Position numbers and translations under genes: made by a program. Below are positions 32,653 to 42,390 of a stretch of 64,000 nucleotides of DNA, piece after piece. Each line of letters opens with the position of its first letter. The stretch's first letter is position 1. Below the pieces are notes generated by a model. The model had not been told where the DNA came from and ran no database searches. It saw only the letters and a program-made list of their open reading frames with translations. The stretch comes from Astragalus membranaceus (taxonomy: Eukaryota; Streptophyta; Magnoliopsida; Fabales; Fabaceae). The DNA lies in contig CM076847.1 in NCBI GenBank assembly GCA_039519185.1, forward strand, positions 67,779,521 to 67,843,520. Reading direction: 5' to 3'.

Positions 32653-33000
32653 TGTTATGGATTGGCCCAATCCACAATAATGAGGCCCAACACCAAATGC
32701 AGATCCATCAACTAATGGTTGAGATCGCAACGCAAGATCGGACGGTCCTGATTCATCAGGTCAAACACCATCAAACTCTATAAATAAGCATTGAATGCTT
32801 CATTAAAGGTACACACTCTTTCCTACTCTTTACCTCTAATTAGCTCTCTAGCTGACTTGAGCGTCGGAGTGTCCTCGCAGGTACCACCTGCCCCGGATCG
32901 AAAGCGGAGCTCGGTTGATCAAGACCAACCCCTACCAACTACCTCGGATCAGACTTGGTGTCTAAGATCGGATACCGGTCTAAAGGTACGGTACAGAATA
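32653..33000 (+). repeat. LTR 5 of the array (3' terminal)
   Basis: 348 bp, type A markers. Private changes: CAACTAATGG for CAACCAATGG, GATCGAAAGC for GATCGGAAGC, and the last base pair of bases TA instead of the expected CA. The GTTTT duplication follows at once. Confidence 0.9.
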
Positions 33001-33074
33001 GTTTTAAATGTTTTTTTTTTGCAGGGGTAACTGGATAATGACTATATTTGTAGGGGGTAATAACTATTTGAACC

Positions 33075-34117
33075 TAGAATATATAAGAAGCCAAAAATTA
33101 AAAGAAAACCAAAAATAAAAATCTAAACTTTATCCGTCTCTCCACAAATGCAATAACATTTTCCTATTTTCCCTGTCATAGCATATGAGACATCATCATG
33201 CAAACATCCTATTAGTTGCTGCAGATTTTAGTAAAGTAAGCCAAGTCCACGACATGGTCGAAGTGTTAAACAAAAGTAAACAAACAAAGAGGAAGCAATG
33301 TTAGTCTCAAAAACTATATATATTAAAATAAAAAATAGATGGATAAGCGATGATGTAAGAGAGGCATTGTGGAAATTGCTAAAAGTGGATAGATGAAATA
33401 AATTAGCGTACCACAATGGCCCAATCGTCCAAGTAGCATGCCACCATCCAGCATGATTCGATTCTAACTTATAATTCCCAAGATACAACTTGTCCTCTTC
33501 CTCCTTTTATGCTTAGCCTGATAGCCTCCATCTGCGAACTCTTGTAGATAAAAAAAATAACCATGCATCTGAAAAGGAAAAAAAATCAAAGAACAAAAAA
33601 TGAGTAAACAAAAACAACAATGTGAGAGGAGGATTGAATTTGAGAAGAGAGCATGGAAATAATCCAATAACAAAAAAGGAAGAGGTGAATAGCAAGTCTA
33701 TTTACATTTTTTAAGAGATGAATTTCCTGTTACTAAGTGTATGAGTGAGGTCGATGGATTTGAAAAAGGTGTATAAATCTTAAAACCAATTTAATATATC
33801 AAATTTTTCAATTTGAATTATTAATGGTAGAGATATTTCTATAATAAGTTGCCAAATTGAATGGGTGACCAATTAATTTTTGAATTTGAATTCAAATTTT
33901 TATTATAAGTTACCAAATTCAATAAGTGGCTAATTAATTGTTGAATTTGAAGCTAAATATGCATCCTACTTGGGGTGCATATGCTTCAGCTGAAGCTAAA
34001 TCGTTGTTATATCCGTACCTTGGACGTGTACAGTTATGGAGTTCTTTTGTCCCAGATAATGTTGTACCGACCCTCCCAGCTGATGTTGATTACATTTCCA
34101 CGAATTTTTTATTTGAC
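33075..34117. other. Intergenic, no gene assigned
   Basis: AT-rich. A minus-strand stretch (about 33390-33560) is open over some 55 codons with basic residues (QAKHKRRKRTSC) and could be an exon remnant, but I do not recognise it. From 33790 to 33950 there are imperfect direct repeats containing ATAAGTT(G/A)CCAAATT. Confidence 0.3.
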
Positions 34118-34200
34118 GGTCTAGATTTTGCCGACACTATTTAACGATCTAGATTTTGCCGACACTTTAAACGGTCTAGATTTTGTCGACCACTTTTCAT
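34118..34200. repeat. Short tandem repeat upstream of MULE promoter
   Basis: Three imperfect copies of ACGGTCTAGATTTTGCCGAC at intervals of about 26-30 bp, just upstream of the TATA box. Confidence 0.6.
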
Positions 34201-34235
34201 CCAACGGTGGAAATTCACTTTAGGGTTTCAGATTT

Positions 34236-34287
34236 TCCCTATAAATAGACCCATTGAGTTTCACTTCTTTCATACACACAACACAAA
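34236..34287 (+). promoter_or_regulatory. Core promoter and leader of the truncated MULE ORF
   Basis: CCCTATAAATAGACCC (34238-34253) is a good TATA box. It is followed after about 30 bp by CATACACACAACAC, a plausible start region, and by the ATG at 34288. Confidence 0.6.
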
Positions 34288-34623
34288 ATGATGATGGCTA
34301 TGGCTAACGATGAGTCTTCCCTCACTATCATTTTTACTAATCAGGGCCTCATTGATCATCAGGGCATCATCATCAACGAAGATGATGATGTCTGTTTCGA
34401 GGGGCGAGACACGTTCCAGTGTAGGTTAAAACACAGCATAACATTCGCTGCCCTGAAAGAGAGACTACTGCGTAAGGTGCAACCGGAGGGCGAGGAGCAT
34501 GAAATAACTAGTATAATTTATCGGAAACCAGCTTGGGTTAATGGACGTGTGCACTGGTCTGTAATGGATGTCAACAACGACGATGACGTCCAAGCCATGA
34601 TGGCCCATTCATGTTATCTTTAA
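34288..34623 (+). pseudogene. MULE transposase N-terminal domain ORF, truncated
   Basis: 111 codons. Contains KHSITFAALKERLLRKVQ, ITSIIYRKPAWVNGRVHW and VNNDDDVQAMMAHS, typical of the small N-terminal domain of plant MuDR-type proteins. The rest of the transposase (zinc-binding MuDR domain, DDE domain, SWIM finger) is absent. The ORF ends three codons after the conserved MMA. A 3'-UTR-like sequence follows (34624-34790). The MULE N-terminal ORF split at 13385-13119/3628 is a related copy. Good promoter and no internal stop mean a short protein could still be made. Confidence 0.6.
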
Positions 34624-34796
34624 ATGGAAGGGTTTTCTGCATTTATACGTAGAAACCCGAAGGACCGTCGCTGAGATCCTTCGTCGTTTCACTCCACCAT
34701 CTCAGTAGTTTCTATTATGTTTTCGCTTTGTTTGTTGTTGCAATCTGTTATTTTAAATCAATGTAGAAGGCGTTTTTAATTAATCAAATAAATGTT

Positions 34797-35168
34797 TCAT
34801 TTTTTATTTTTGCACTCCGGAAACACCATATTATATAAAATTCGGAAGGCAATTTTAAGGGATTTCCGGAAATACATCAAATCTAGATAAATCCGGAAGG
34901 CAATATTGAGGGATTTCCGGAAATACCTCAAATCCAGATAAATCCGGAAGACTGTTTTTTTGATTTTCCAGAAATATCTCATTTTACGGTATTTCCGGAA
35001 TGTAAAATGTGTTCCGGAAATATCATAAAATGCGATATTTCCGGAAAAAAAACTTCCGGATTTAGTTGTATTTGAGATATTTCCAGAAATTTTGTGGATT
35101 TAAGGGGTAATTCCGTCTGTTTGGTCATTTTGGGGTATATGGTTTAAGAGGGGGTAAAAAAAACTACC
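34797..35168. repeat. MULE subterminal repeats and right terminus
   Basis: About four imperfect units of roughly 63 bp around GGATTTCCGGAAATACCTCA, then a terminus ending GGGGGTAAAAAAAACTACCA. This end matches the right end of the MITE at 18551-18899. The chance minus-strand frame with repeated YFRKSL motifs is only a translation of this repeat. The left end of this MULE was not found. Confidence 0.6.
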
Positions 35169-35181
35169 AATCCCACAAAAG

Positions 35182-35378
35182 TCAATTACTTAGGTTGGGA
35201 CCAGCTGGTTCTTCATCTTTTGTACACAGACGACGCTTCAGATATTCATAAGCCAATATCATTGAAGTACTCCATGCTGACATGCTGATAAATCGTGGAC
35301 CTAATCCTCTATATATACCTTTCCAAGTATCCTCATTGATCAAGTCGTTAACAACTTCTTTCTCCTTTCCGCAGAATT
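35182..35378 (-). pseudogene. Mitochondrial carrier (SLC25A44-like) C-terminal exon fragment
   Basis: The minus strand reads INEDTWKGIYRGLGPRFISM, then SAWSTSMILAYEYLKRLCTK, the last matrix loop and sixth transmembrane helix of a mitochondrial carrier (MCF/SLC25) of the SLC25A44-like group, ending at TGA (35182-35184). Only this C-terminal piece of about 60 codons is present; upstream (higher coordinates) the sequence becomes copia-derived. It begins directly next to the MULE end at 35168, so the fragment is probably what is left of a gene cut by insertions or a piece carried here. Confidence 0.65.
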
Positions 35379-35539
35379 CAAGACTGTCCTATGTTATTTC
35401 ATCGATGTGTGGTTTCTTGTAAGTACTCAGTTGCCGTCAACAAAGTAGCCCTATTATTTGGCATTGTAGAGTGAGATTTCATTCTCCTAAGTTTTCCCAG
35501 TGTGTCTACATTGATTGCTCGATGGAGTTGATATTCACG

Positions 35540-35830
35540 TGGTTTGTGTATTTGAATTTAGCATCGATCATCTCCAAGTTAGGAGATCTTGACATCTCTC
35601 TTCCAACTTGAGGGGGAGTATTAGAAAGTTAGTTTAGAAGTTAGTTAAAATTAGTTTTTAGTTGTAACAACTTTTCACAATTAGTTAGTTAGTTAGAAAT
35701 TTGTATTTACTTCCACTAAAAGGTGCACTATCTATAGTGACCACCTCTTCATATTGTATTAAGTTTTTACTTCACAATTCATTTTGATGAAACTCATATT
35801 CTATTCAAATATAGAGTTTGTAACTCTTAA
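35540..35830 (+). mobile_element. Ty1/copia 3' end fragment (pol C-terminus, purine tract, LTR)
   Basis: The frame IISKLGDLDISLPT followed by TGA and then GGGGGAGTA is the classic end of copia pol and its polypurine tract (35550-35620). An LTR-like sequence follows (from 35621), with TATCTATAGTGACCACC. Upstream copia sequence is decayed (35411-35540). The right LTR boundary is not defined. Confidence 0.6.
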
Positions 35831-36718
35831 TAGAAATAATTACCAAAGTGGACATCACCTTAAAATTTGATAAAATACACAACAAAAATACTAAATAAGC
35901 ATATAAATATCTAAACTAAAATTAGAGTTAGAAAATATAATTTTTTTTTATTTTTTTTTGGTAAACCAAAGTATCCTCCACGACGACTGTGGAGACTAAT
36001 CCTTCGAAGTATCTGAGATCCATTTAAGAGGTTGACCTCTCCCAACAAATGTAATTTAGTGAAGGGAAATTATAGAAGATGTAAATATAGTGAAGGACAA
36101 TTATGGAAGATCCTAATTTAGTGATGGGCAATAATGGAAGATGTAAATAGGAATATAATTTAAATATCTGTAATATAATTTAAATTACAATTAGAGAATA
36201 TAATTTAACATTAACAGAAAAAGATAATATAATTTTAAAAAGTAAAAAATATACTTAAGGGAAATTATGGAAGATGTAAATATGCAATGTTAGAATCAAT
36301 TATATGTCACCTTAGAAGCTACTATTTCTAGCTTCTAATAAAATCAATTATAGACAAATAAAATTGATTTTAGGTCAAAGAGCCAAACATCAATTTAGCA
36401 TACCAAAATTACTTTTAACCTTCGAAACTCACTTCTACCAACTTAAGAAGTGGAACCAAACATTCACTAGAAAGAGCTGAAGTACATGTGCTAAAATGAG
36501 TACTGATCCAAATGGCACATCGAATAGTGTAAGAAAAAAGAAGAGAGTCATTGTTCGTTTGAGTTTTCTTCACTACAATAATTCTAGCCTTTTGGATGTA
36601 TTGAGTGGGGGGTTTGAATAGTTTGTCATGCATCAAGAGAGTTTACAATTTTTCCGTGTAAAAATTAGGAGAGGATTTGCAATTTTCTCCTTGTACAAGT
36701 TGCAAGTTGAGTAATAAA
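35831..36718. other. Intergenic with a partial SINE
   Basis: AT-rich. A minus-strand SINE 3' fragment at about 35945-36055 (GTCGACTGTGGAGACTAATCC-like wording) resembles the ends of the full SINEs nearby. A block at 35840-35940 is repeated at 55490-55600, marking a dispersed family. No gene. Confidence 0.4.
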
Positions 36719-36734
36719 ATATTCATTGTGAGTT

Positions 36735-36941
36735 AACCAACGCGTCAAGTCCAGTAGTAGGGCTACCCTGAACTACGTAGTGGGGTCGATTCGGTTTGGT
36801 CCCGGGTTTGATTCCCGTCCACGTTAAAAAGGCGTATTGGCTAGCGAAATCCTTACCGCAAGTAGCGAGTGGAGATTAGTCCTTCGTTGAAAGCGTTGGG
36901 ACACTCTGTAGGTAACCAGCAATGGTCCTAAATCAAAAAAT
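36735..36941 (+). mobile_element. tRNA-derived SINE with target duplication
   Basis: 207 bp with B-box-like GGTTTGATTCCCG and a 3' A-rich end (ATCAAAAAA). Flanked by 16-bp direct repeats ATATTCATTGTGAGTT (36719-36734) and ATATTCACTGTGAGTT (36942-36957), 15 of 16 identical. Confidence 0.8.
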
Positions 36942-37107
36942 ATATTCACTGTGAGTTCGTGGATGTAGATACACATTAGTTTTTTGAGTTGCTTCTTCTA
37001 TGGGTGTGATTCGACTTGTGTGGATAGACGCAATCAAACTAAACCCGCAAACACGCTCAATTAAAAAGACAATAATGAAGAAATGTCAAAAACAGAATTG
37101 CATAATA

Positions 37108-37448
37108 CTCTCTCCTTCTAAAACTTTGGTACTTTTGAAATAATGTTGAAAAATTTTGATATATTTTTTGGTCTTAATTATAAGAAAAATATACGTTTTT
37201 CAAAACACATTAATTGCTAAAATTTCTTTTATACTGGCCTCAATTTAATATGAGATATAGGTAATTACTAGAAAGTCACTTGATGGGTATTAAAATTAAA
37301 TACTAAAGATATAATTGGAAGAAGACGTAAATTGCATCACATTTAATAACCTCATTGATTTTTGTGATTTTTGTAAAACCTTTTTATAATAGAGACCACA
37401 GGGAGTATATAACAAACTAAAAGTACCAAAGTTTTAAAAATAAGGGAG
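37108..37448. mobile_element. Stowaway-like MITE
   Basis: Left end CTCTCTCCTTCTAAAACTTT and right end AAAGTTTTAAAAATAAGGGAG are inverted repeats, AT-rich interior, non-coding. A second internal GGGAGTA end at about 37400 leaves the exact right border uncertain. Confidence 0.5.
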
Positions 37449-37546
37449 AATTCAAGTACAAAAATATAAAAGACTAGAAACTATGTGACGCCAAAAATGT
37501 ATTCAACTACGCTAATCATTTGACAATAAATATTCCGAAAATTGTA

Positions 37547-37679
37547 TTCTCTTTCGGTTCTATTTTATAAGAGAGAAATCACATTTTTGGTTCATTGAAT
37601 AACTGACGTATCTAATCTATATTAGTTATTTAATAACCTAAGAAGTGGTTTTTTTTTTTGTAAATAGGACCCGAGGGAG
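37547..37679. mobile_element. Stowaway-like MITE, 133 bp
   Basis: Ends TTCTCTTTCGGTTCTATTT and TAAATAGGACCCGAGGGAG are inverted repeats, flanked by TA on both sides (37545-37546 and 37680-37681), the Tc1/Mariner-type duplication. Confidence 0.65.
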
Positions 37680-37800
37680 TAAGTCTCATCTCATCCTTTG
37701 AATACTATCTTGAGTTTTATCGAGTAACAAATATGAAGGCTTATTATGATATTCATAAGCAATTTTTCATATGCAGGTTTGATTTAAAGTCTTCCATTTT

Positions 37801-37990
37801 ACTCGAGAGCACTTCGATGAAAGGGTAGGGGTCTCTTCCAGCTTAATCAAGGTCCTAAGTTCGAATTCAGTCTTGGGCATGCAGTAGTGTTAAATCTCTT
37901 GAAGGAGAGCTTTGCCGTCCATTGTGGTCCTGTCTGGCTCAAGGGATTAGTCTCTGTAGTTGTGCGCAGAGGATACCCAGTTTATAAAAA
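37801..37990 (+). mobile_element. tRNA-derived SINE, plus orientation
   Basis: 190 bp; B-box-like GTTCGAATTC, 3' end with GGATTAGTCTCTGTAGTTG and CCCAGTTTATAAAAAAA. Flanked by AAAGTCTTCCATTTT (37786-37800) and AAAGCCTTCTATTTT (37991-38005), 13 of 15 identical. Confidence 0.8.
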
Positions 37991-38138
37991 AAAGCCTTCT
38001 ATTTTTGGACTAATTTAAAACATTTAACATTTTTATTAAACTTTTGTCAATATCTTAATTTTAGGAACCAGCTTACACTACCTTACAATTTCAGGAAGAC
38101 AGGAGCCATGTTAGAGATTCACAAAATACGAACTAATT

Positions 38139-38328
38139 TTTTTTATAAACCGGGTATTCTCTGCGCACGACTGCAGAGATTAATCCCTCGGGTCGGGTAG
38201 AACTACAATAGGCGGTAAAATTCTCTCTCAAAAGATTTAACACTGTTGCATACCTAAGACTGGATTTGAACCCAAGACTTTCGTTAAGCTAGAAGAAACT
38301 TCTACCATCTCATCTAAGTGCTCTTGGG
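38139..38328 (-). mobile_element. tRNA-derived SINE, minus orientation
   Basis: Same family as 37801-37990, inverted: starts with the reverse complement of the A-rich tail (TTTTTATAAACCGGGTA). Flanked by TACGAACTAATT (38127-38138) and TATGAACTAATT (38329-38340). Confidence 0.8.
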
Positions 38329-38340
38329 TATGAACTAATT

Positions 38341-39722
38341 AGTATATACCGATGTATTTTTATAATAAAAAATAGATAGTGGATATGTGGATATGCATGT
38401 AAAACAAGCCAAATAATCCATAGCCGCATGTAAAAGCATAGTTTACAGGTAAGCTAGACAAACAATAGTCGTTGACTCATCCATACTTTCCAATATCAAG
38501 AGTAAAAAGGTCATCCAATAAAGACCCCAAGTTACCATAAGTTAATTGATTTCAAAGAAGAAATAAGATGAAGAAAACAAAAATATGGGGCATAAACCAA
38601 ACCCCATTCAAAAAAACTCACTTCAATTTAAAATTAAGTCTTCTATTCTTTTTTTCTTATTTTTTTAGACAAATTAGGTGATCTTATGTAACTATAAATT
38701 TATTGATAAAAAACAAACAGTAGCGTGGGGATATAAACAGAAACCCAGGATAAAAAGAAAAAGCACAAAAAAAGGAAAGTGAAAATTAAAAAAACAAAGA
38801 TTATTTAAATCTCATATTAAAAATTCCTAAATTTAGGCAAACCACTGTAATCTAGAATCATCAAAATATAAGAAAGAAGCGTTACATTTAAGATATATTC
38901 AATAGTGGATTCCAATCTTACCTCTATTTGAGTTGTGTAATCAAAAACAATGTCATTAGTTAGGAGTAAAAACTATCATTTCACAGAAAGAGTACTTTTG
39001 AAAAGGAATTAAACTTTTAACCTTATAAAATGAGAATAGTTAATTTGGATTCATACATGAGTACTAATGGAGTAATATACCAATATTCAATTGGTCTGTT
39101 GAAAAAATAGTCATTCTCTAGGTTATTTCAATCCCTGAATTAATTGAGAGAGTCTCAAAATTCTTATGACTAACCAGTAGTAAAGCACGTTTCGCCATTG
39201 AGTGCATTGAATTAAATTGAAAGGCATCACTTAAAGATGTCATGACATCATAACTCACTAGACCCAAAAGTCTTCAATTACCAAGACTTTTGACTAACGC
39301 GTTTTATTTTTCTTGCAGCAATTAATGGTCAATGCGTGAGTAAAACGGTCTTCCTAGGTTTCTGTTTGTTCAAATTCAATGATAAACATTGAAGATAGAA
39401 GAAATAGAGGGTGCATATCCTCTAAAGTTTTAGAAAAGAGAGACACATTAAATAAAATAATATTATTATTTTAAAAATATTATTATTTTATTTTATAAAT
39501 CTACCTTATTTCTACTAAAACTCTCTTATACTAAGACAGTCCCCTAAATAGAGAGGATTCCATTCCAAAATAGAGAATATAAATCTTTTAATTCAACACA
39601 TAAAACCAAAAAGTAAAAAAACTAATCGGTGACAAGAAAACAAAAAAAAACTTAAAAGGGTAGCCTTTACATTCATTATATTTAAGAATTATCATATACA
39701 TATCCAACAACATTAAAAAAAA
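38341..39722. other. Intergenic, no gene seen; 3' flank of PNSB5
   Basis: AT-rich with no recognisable coding or repeat family. The 3' untranslated region of the minus-strand PNSB5 gene should lie just below 39723. Confidence 0.4.
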
Positions 39723-41893
39723 TTATCTCTTGGTTATATCATCTCTCTTTGTGATAGTAAAATCCCATAAGTCACCATATTTTTCATTAAAATCCCATAT
39801 GCTCATAGTATTATAGTCATTTATCAACTTGTCACGAGCTCCCCTTTCCATATTATATATCTGAGGTTCAAAGTGGTGAGGTTTATCAGGTTTATCCATC
39901 TCAATAATGCAAAATACAATTGTGAATAAGCCTGCTCCAATGTACAAATACTCCCCCTGAAAGACACATAGGAATTAAAAATAACTAATATTTCTCAAAA
40001 TTGTAGTCAATTGATTTCAAGATTGAGTCATTTTTTAATTAATGGATATTATATAGTTAACATTTAGAATGACTTCTTGTAAAAAAAAAACATTTAGAAT
40101 TACTTACTGGAACATGGAAGAATACCCCAGCAGCAATTGCTGGTGGGAAGAGCCATGAAATTATCCCTGCATCAAAAAACAAAATTATTAGTAAATGATA
40201 ACTTAAAAAGGAGAATTATGAGTTTATAATAATACGATTAAGTTAGTAAATGATAAATGGTGCATGAAAAATTACACACCCTGGAATCCTGTTGGGGGTT
40301 CTGCTGCTGTTATCTCATCCTTAATTGCACCCCAAAATGTTCCTGAAATGAATATTCATCATCAGAGAATGAATAATTGAACCCAAAATATCTGAGGTAA
40401 TTTTGTTAGAGTATTGTTTCGAATTGGGCCAGACGCAGTTCAAAGTGGGCTTCATGCTAAGGGCCCATTAAGCGGCCTACAACTAGCCCTCATGTGCACC
40501 ATGAGATCCAACAGCTGAACGGTTGAGGTTCCACCTCGGCTCGACCGTAAGGCTTAACGGTCTCTGCCATGTCAGCTCCACACGCGCCCCTTGGCCCAGC
40601 GTGTCAGTCACCGCCAATCACATATTAATATGTGACCTGACCGCCAATCACCTATTAATATGTGACCTGACTCTAACATCAGGTACGTTTTTTGCTCATT
40701 AGTTACCTCTAACTCTGTCTTGCTCATTGTGGCATCAGAGTGTTTGCTAGTACACACCACCGTCATGCTCCGCTACATTTCAGGCGAACTCTGTCATCGC
40801 ATTCACCTCGGCCTCGCCGAACATATCAAGTATAATCCTAAATGTGGCACTTTTCCAACAGAGATTTGGACATTAGTTTATCATGTTGTGAGAGACTAGA
40901 CACTTCTATTAGACCCAACTAGCCTCTTACGTTAGCCTCAACTCCGTCGGTTATTTATTTATTTATTTATAATTTTTAACTAAGAATCCACATAAGATTT
41001 AGAATAGGTTATTTTTCGGCCGTGGATTCTATGCCGTCAATGACTGGTACAGTCGTGAAGTGAGTAGATTTTGTCTGTCCGATATTGATCAGACCGTCCA
41101 GATTTTAACTTTATGTTTTTATCTGCTTTTATAGTTAAAAACCTAGACCGTCATATCAATATCGGACGGTCTGAATCTACTAACCGCACAAATGCACCAC
41201 AATAGTAAATCCACAAGATCCAATTCCTTAATTATTTTAATTTTCTTGGGTAAAAAGAATAGTTTCAAACTTTCAATTTGTTATGAATTTGACAAATTGC
41301 TATCAAATTTTACAGCTAAAAGAAGCAAAAAACTTAGTAATAATTTCTTAAAGTTAAAATACCAATCCAGATGTTAAAATGAATCCTGGGAAAGCCAACA
41401 CTTATCTCATACCACAGGTCCTAAACTAACCAATAGCATTACATCTTCCAATTTCAAGTACAAAAATAGAAAGTGAAAAAATAAATGAAAAGAAACTAAA
41501 ACTAATATACCTTTATTTTCTTCTCCTTCATAGAAAGTATGGTGCCCATCAAATATTCCATACTCAAAATCTTCCTAAATTCAAACAAAATAAACAAACC
41601 CCATCACAAACAAAACAAAAAACATAAAAAGTTAGAAGCAAAGTTGAAGTATCAAAAAAAAGAAAAAATACAGGTTCAATGCCATTTGCAGCAAATTGGT
41701 CTCTAGGATCTTCATTGAGGTCAGGTTCAATCACATTAAAACCAGCATTCAAAATGAACTTTGTTGAGTTGTTACTCTTGGTGTAGATGCCATGCAAGTT
41801 GGGTTGTATTGGAGATGAGAAGGATTTGGAAGTGATTTTGTGTTGAGAAGTGATGATGGGAGGGATAAGTGAGAGTGAAGAACAAAGCGCCAT
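39723..41893 (-). CDS. PNSB5: Chloroplast NDH complex subunit PNSB5 (NDH18), five exons
   Basis: A nuclear-encoded subunit of subcomplex B of the thylakoid NAD(P)H dehydrogenase-like complex, which works in cyclic electron flow around photosystem I. Exons by splice signal: 41893-41672, 41574-41511, 40342-40280, 40166-40108, 39956-39723. They sum to 642 bp, 213 residues, with no frame break; the Arabidopsis protein is of the same size. Seen: a Ser/Thr-rich transit peptide (about 1-45); FNVIEPDLNEDP before the first junction; YGIFDGHHTFYEG in exon 2; GFQGIISWLFPPAIAAGVFF, a membrane helix, across exons 3-4; and a second helix (YLYIGAGLFTIVFCIIEM) in exon 5. The soluble tail has PHHFEPQIYNMERGARDKL. 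The second intron (40343-41510) has taken up a probable solo LTR and a hairpin element. The start context CACATGGCG is good. Identification is from remembered family sequence; it could only be mistaken for another PNSB subunit. Confidence 0.85.
40415..40860 (+). mobile_element. Probable solo LTR in PNSB5 intron 2
   Basis: Starts TGTTTCGAATTGGGCC and ends CTTTTCCAACA. GC-richer than the intron around it, with CACCTCGGCCTCGCCGA wording like the gag-only retrotransposon LTRs. Contains a 31-bp direct duplication (CCGCCAATCAC..TATTAATATGTGACC) at about 40610-40672. Flanks AGTAT and GAGAT do not match, so the target duplication is decayed or the ends are misplaced. Confidence 0.45.
41060..41180. 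repeat. Hairpin/MITE-like inverted repeat in PNSB5 intron 2
   Basis: GTAGATT..TCCGATATTGAT on the left is mirrored by ATCAATATCGGACGGTCTGAATCTAC on the right with about 60 bp between. Non-coding; probably a MITE. Confidence 0.5.
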
Positions 41894-42272
41894 GTGTCAG
41901 ACTTGCTTTAGTTGTCTATCTGATAGTGTTATTATTATTATTACCCCTTTTCTAGTTTTCTCTTTCTTTCAGGACCCAACAAATTTTATCTACGAAACTA
42001 TTTTTCATAAAGTGAAAAAATAATAATAGCTTGAGAGAACTTTTGATTTCTGCTATGTTAATCTTTAAGTTTCATTTTCTGTAATTTATCTATTAGAATT
42101 TTAAGCGTTTGAACTAAGACAAATCTTATTTTTCAATATAGATTAGATTTTATTCTTAAGGCACTAAATTGTGAATTTCTTATTTTTTAATATAGATTAG
42201 ATTTTATTCTTAAGGTACTAAATTATGAATTTCTAATTTAAGTACATAATTTTTTTATAAGGTTATGAACTA
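41894..42272. other. PNSB5 upstream region
   Basis: The first 100 bases upstream of the ATG should hold the leader and promoter; a CTATCTGATAG palindrome with GATA cores lies about 20-30 bp upstream. A 63-bp direct duplication (ATATAGATTAGATTTTATTC) occurs at 42126-42250. No further gene. Confidence 0.35.
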
Positions 42273-42301
42273 CTAGTTCTAACACCCGTGCTCCGCACGG
42301 G
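42273..42301 (-). mobile_element. Helitron-like 3' terminus
   Basis: On the minus strand a GC-rich hairpin (CCCGTGCGGAGCACGGG) is followed by TGTTAGAA and CTAG, then T. This is the plant Helitron 3' signature (hairpin, short spacer, CTRR, host T). The 5' TC end would lie at higher coordinates but was not found. Confidence 0.45.
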
Positions 42302-42357
42302 CTTGCCTTTTTTAAATTTCTTTATCTCTTAAAAAAACAGGAATACTACTATTATTA

Positions 42358-42390
<33 letters not shown>

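Larger units (their letters stand above)
21545..33000 (+). mobile_element. Tandem array of a gag-only LTR retrotransposon (5 LTRs, 4 internal regions)
   Basis: LTRs start with TGTTATGGATTGGCCC at 21545, 24322, 27099, 29876 and 32653, an exact 2,777-bp period. Each LTR is 348 bp; each internal region is 2,429 bp and has a PBS-like TTGGCGGCCACAGTGG right after the LTR, one gag ORF, tandem repeats and a G-rich purine tract (ACTTGGGGGGG) before the next LTR. Total length is 11,456 bp (4 x 2,777 + 348). The array is flanked by GTTTT on both sides (21540-21544 and 33001-33005), and no duplication lies between units. No protease, reverse transcriptase or integrase is present, so this is a non-autonomous element of the TR-GAG kind that must use proteins of a relative, probably a Ty3/Gypsy element. 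Confidence 0.92.
19858..33074. mobile_element. Long-inverted-repeat (MULE/foldback-like) element split by a retrotransposon array
   Basis: The left end GGTTTAAATAGTTATTACCCC (19858) is mirrored by GGGGTAATAACTATTTGAACC at 33054-33074. The next parts of the arm are mirrored between 19900-20250 and 21190-21544, up to the retrotransposon insertion. Removing 21545-33000 plus one GTTTT restores continuous inverted repeats of roughly 350-400 bp around an interior of about 950 bp. The interior (20250-21190) has GA-rich chance ORFs and no recognised gene. No 9-bp duplication was found at the ends, so superfamily is uncertain. Confidence 0.65.

Noticed and set aside
21545..33000. Assembly artefact as the cause of the four near-identical units
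   Set aside because: Units and LTRs carry different private and shared single-base changes, and the outer duplication is perfect; a copy error in assembly would give identical units. Long-read proof is still the decisive test.
18551..35168. One giant MULE from the left end at 18551 to the matching right end at 35168
   Set aside because: 18551-18899 already has both ends and is complete as a MITE; the similarity at 35168 is family relationship.
40410..40865. Perfect target duplication for the intron LTR in PNSB5
   Set aside because: Flanks AGTAT and GAGAT do not match under the best TG..CA borders, so the call is kept at low confidence.
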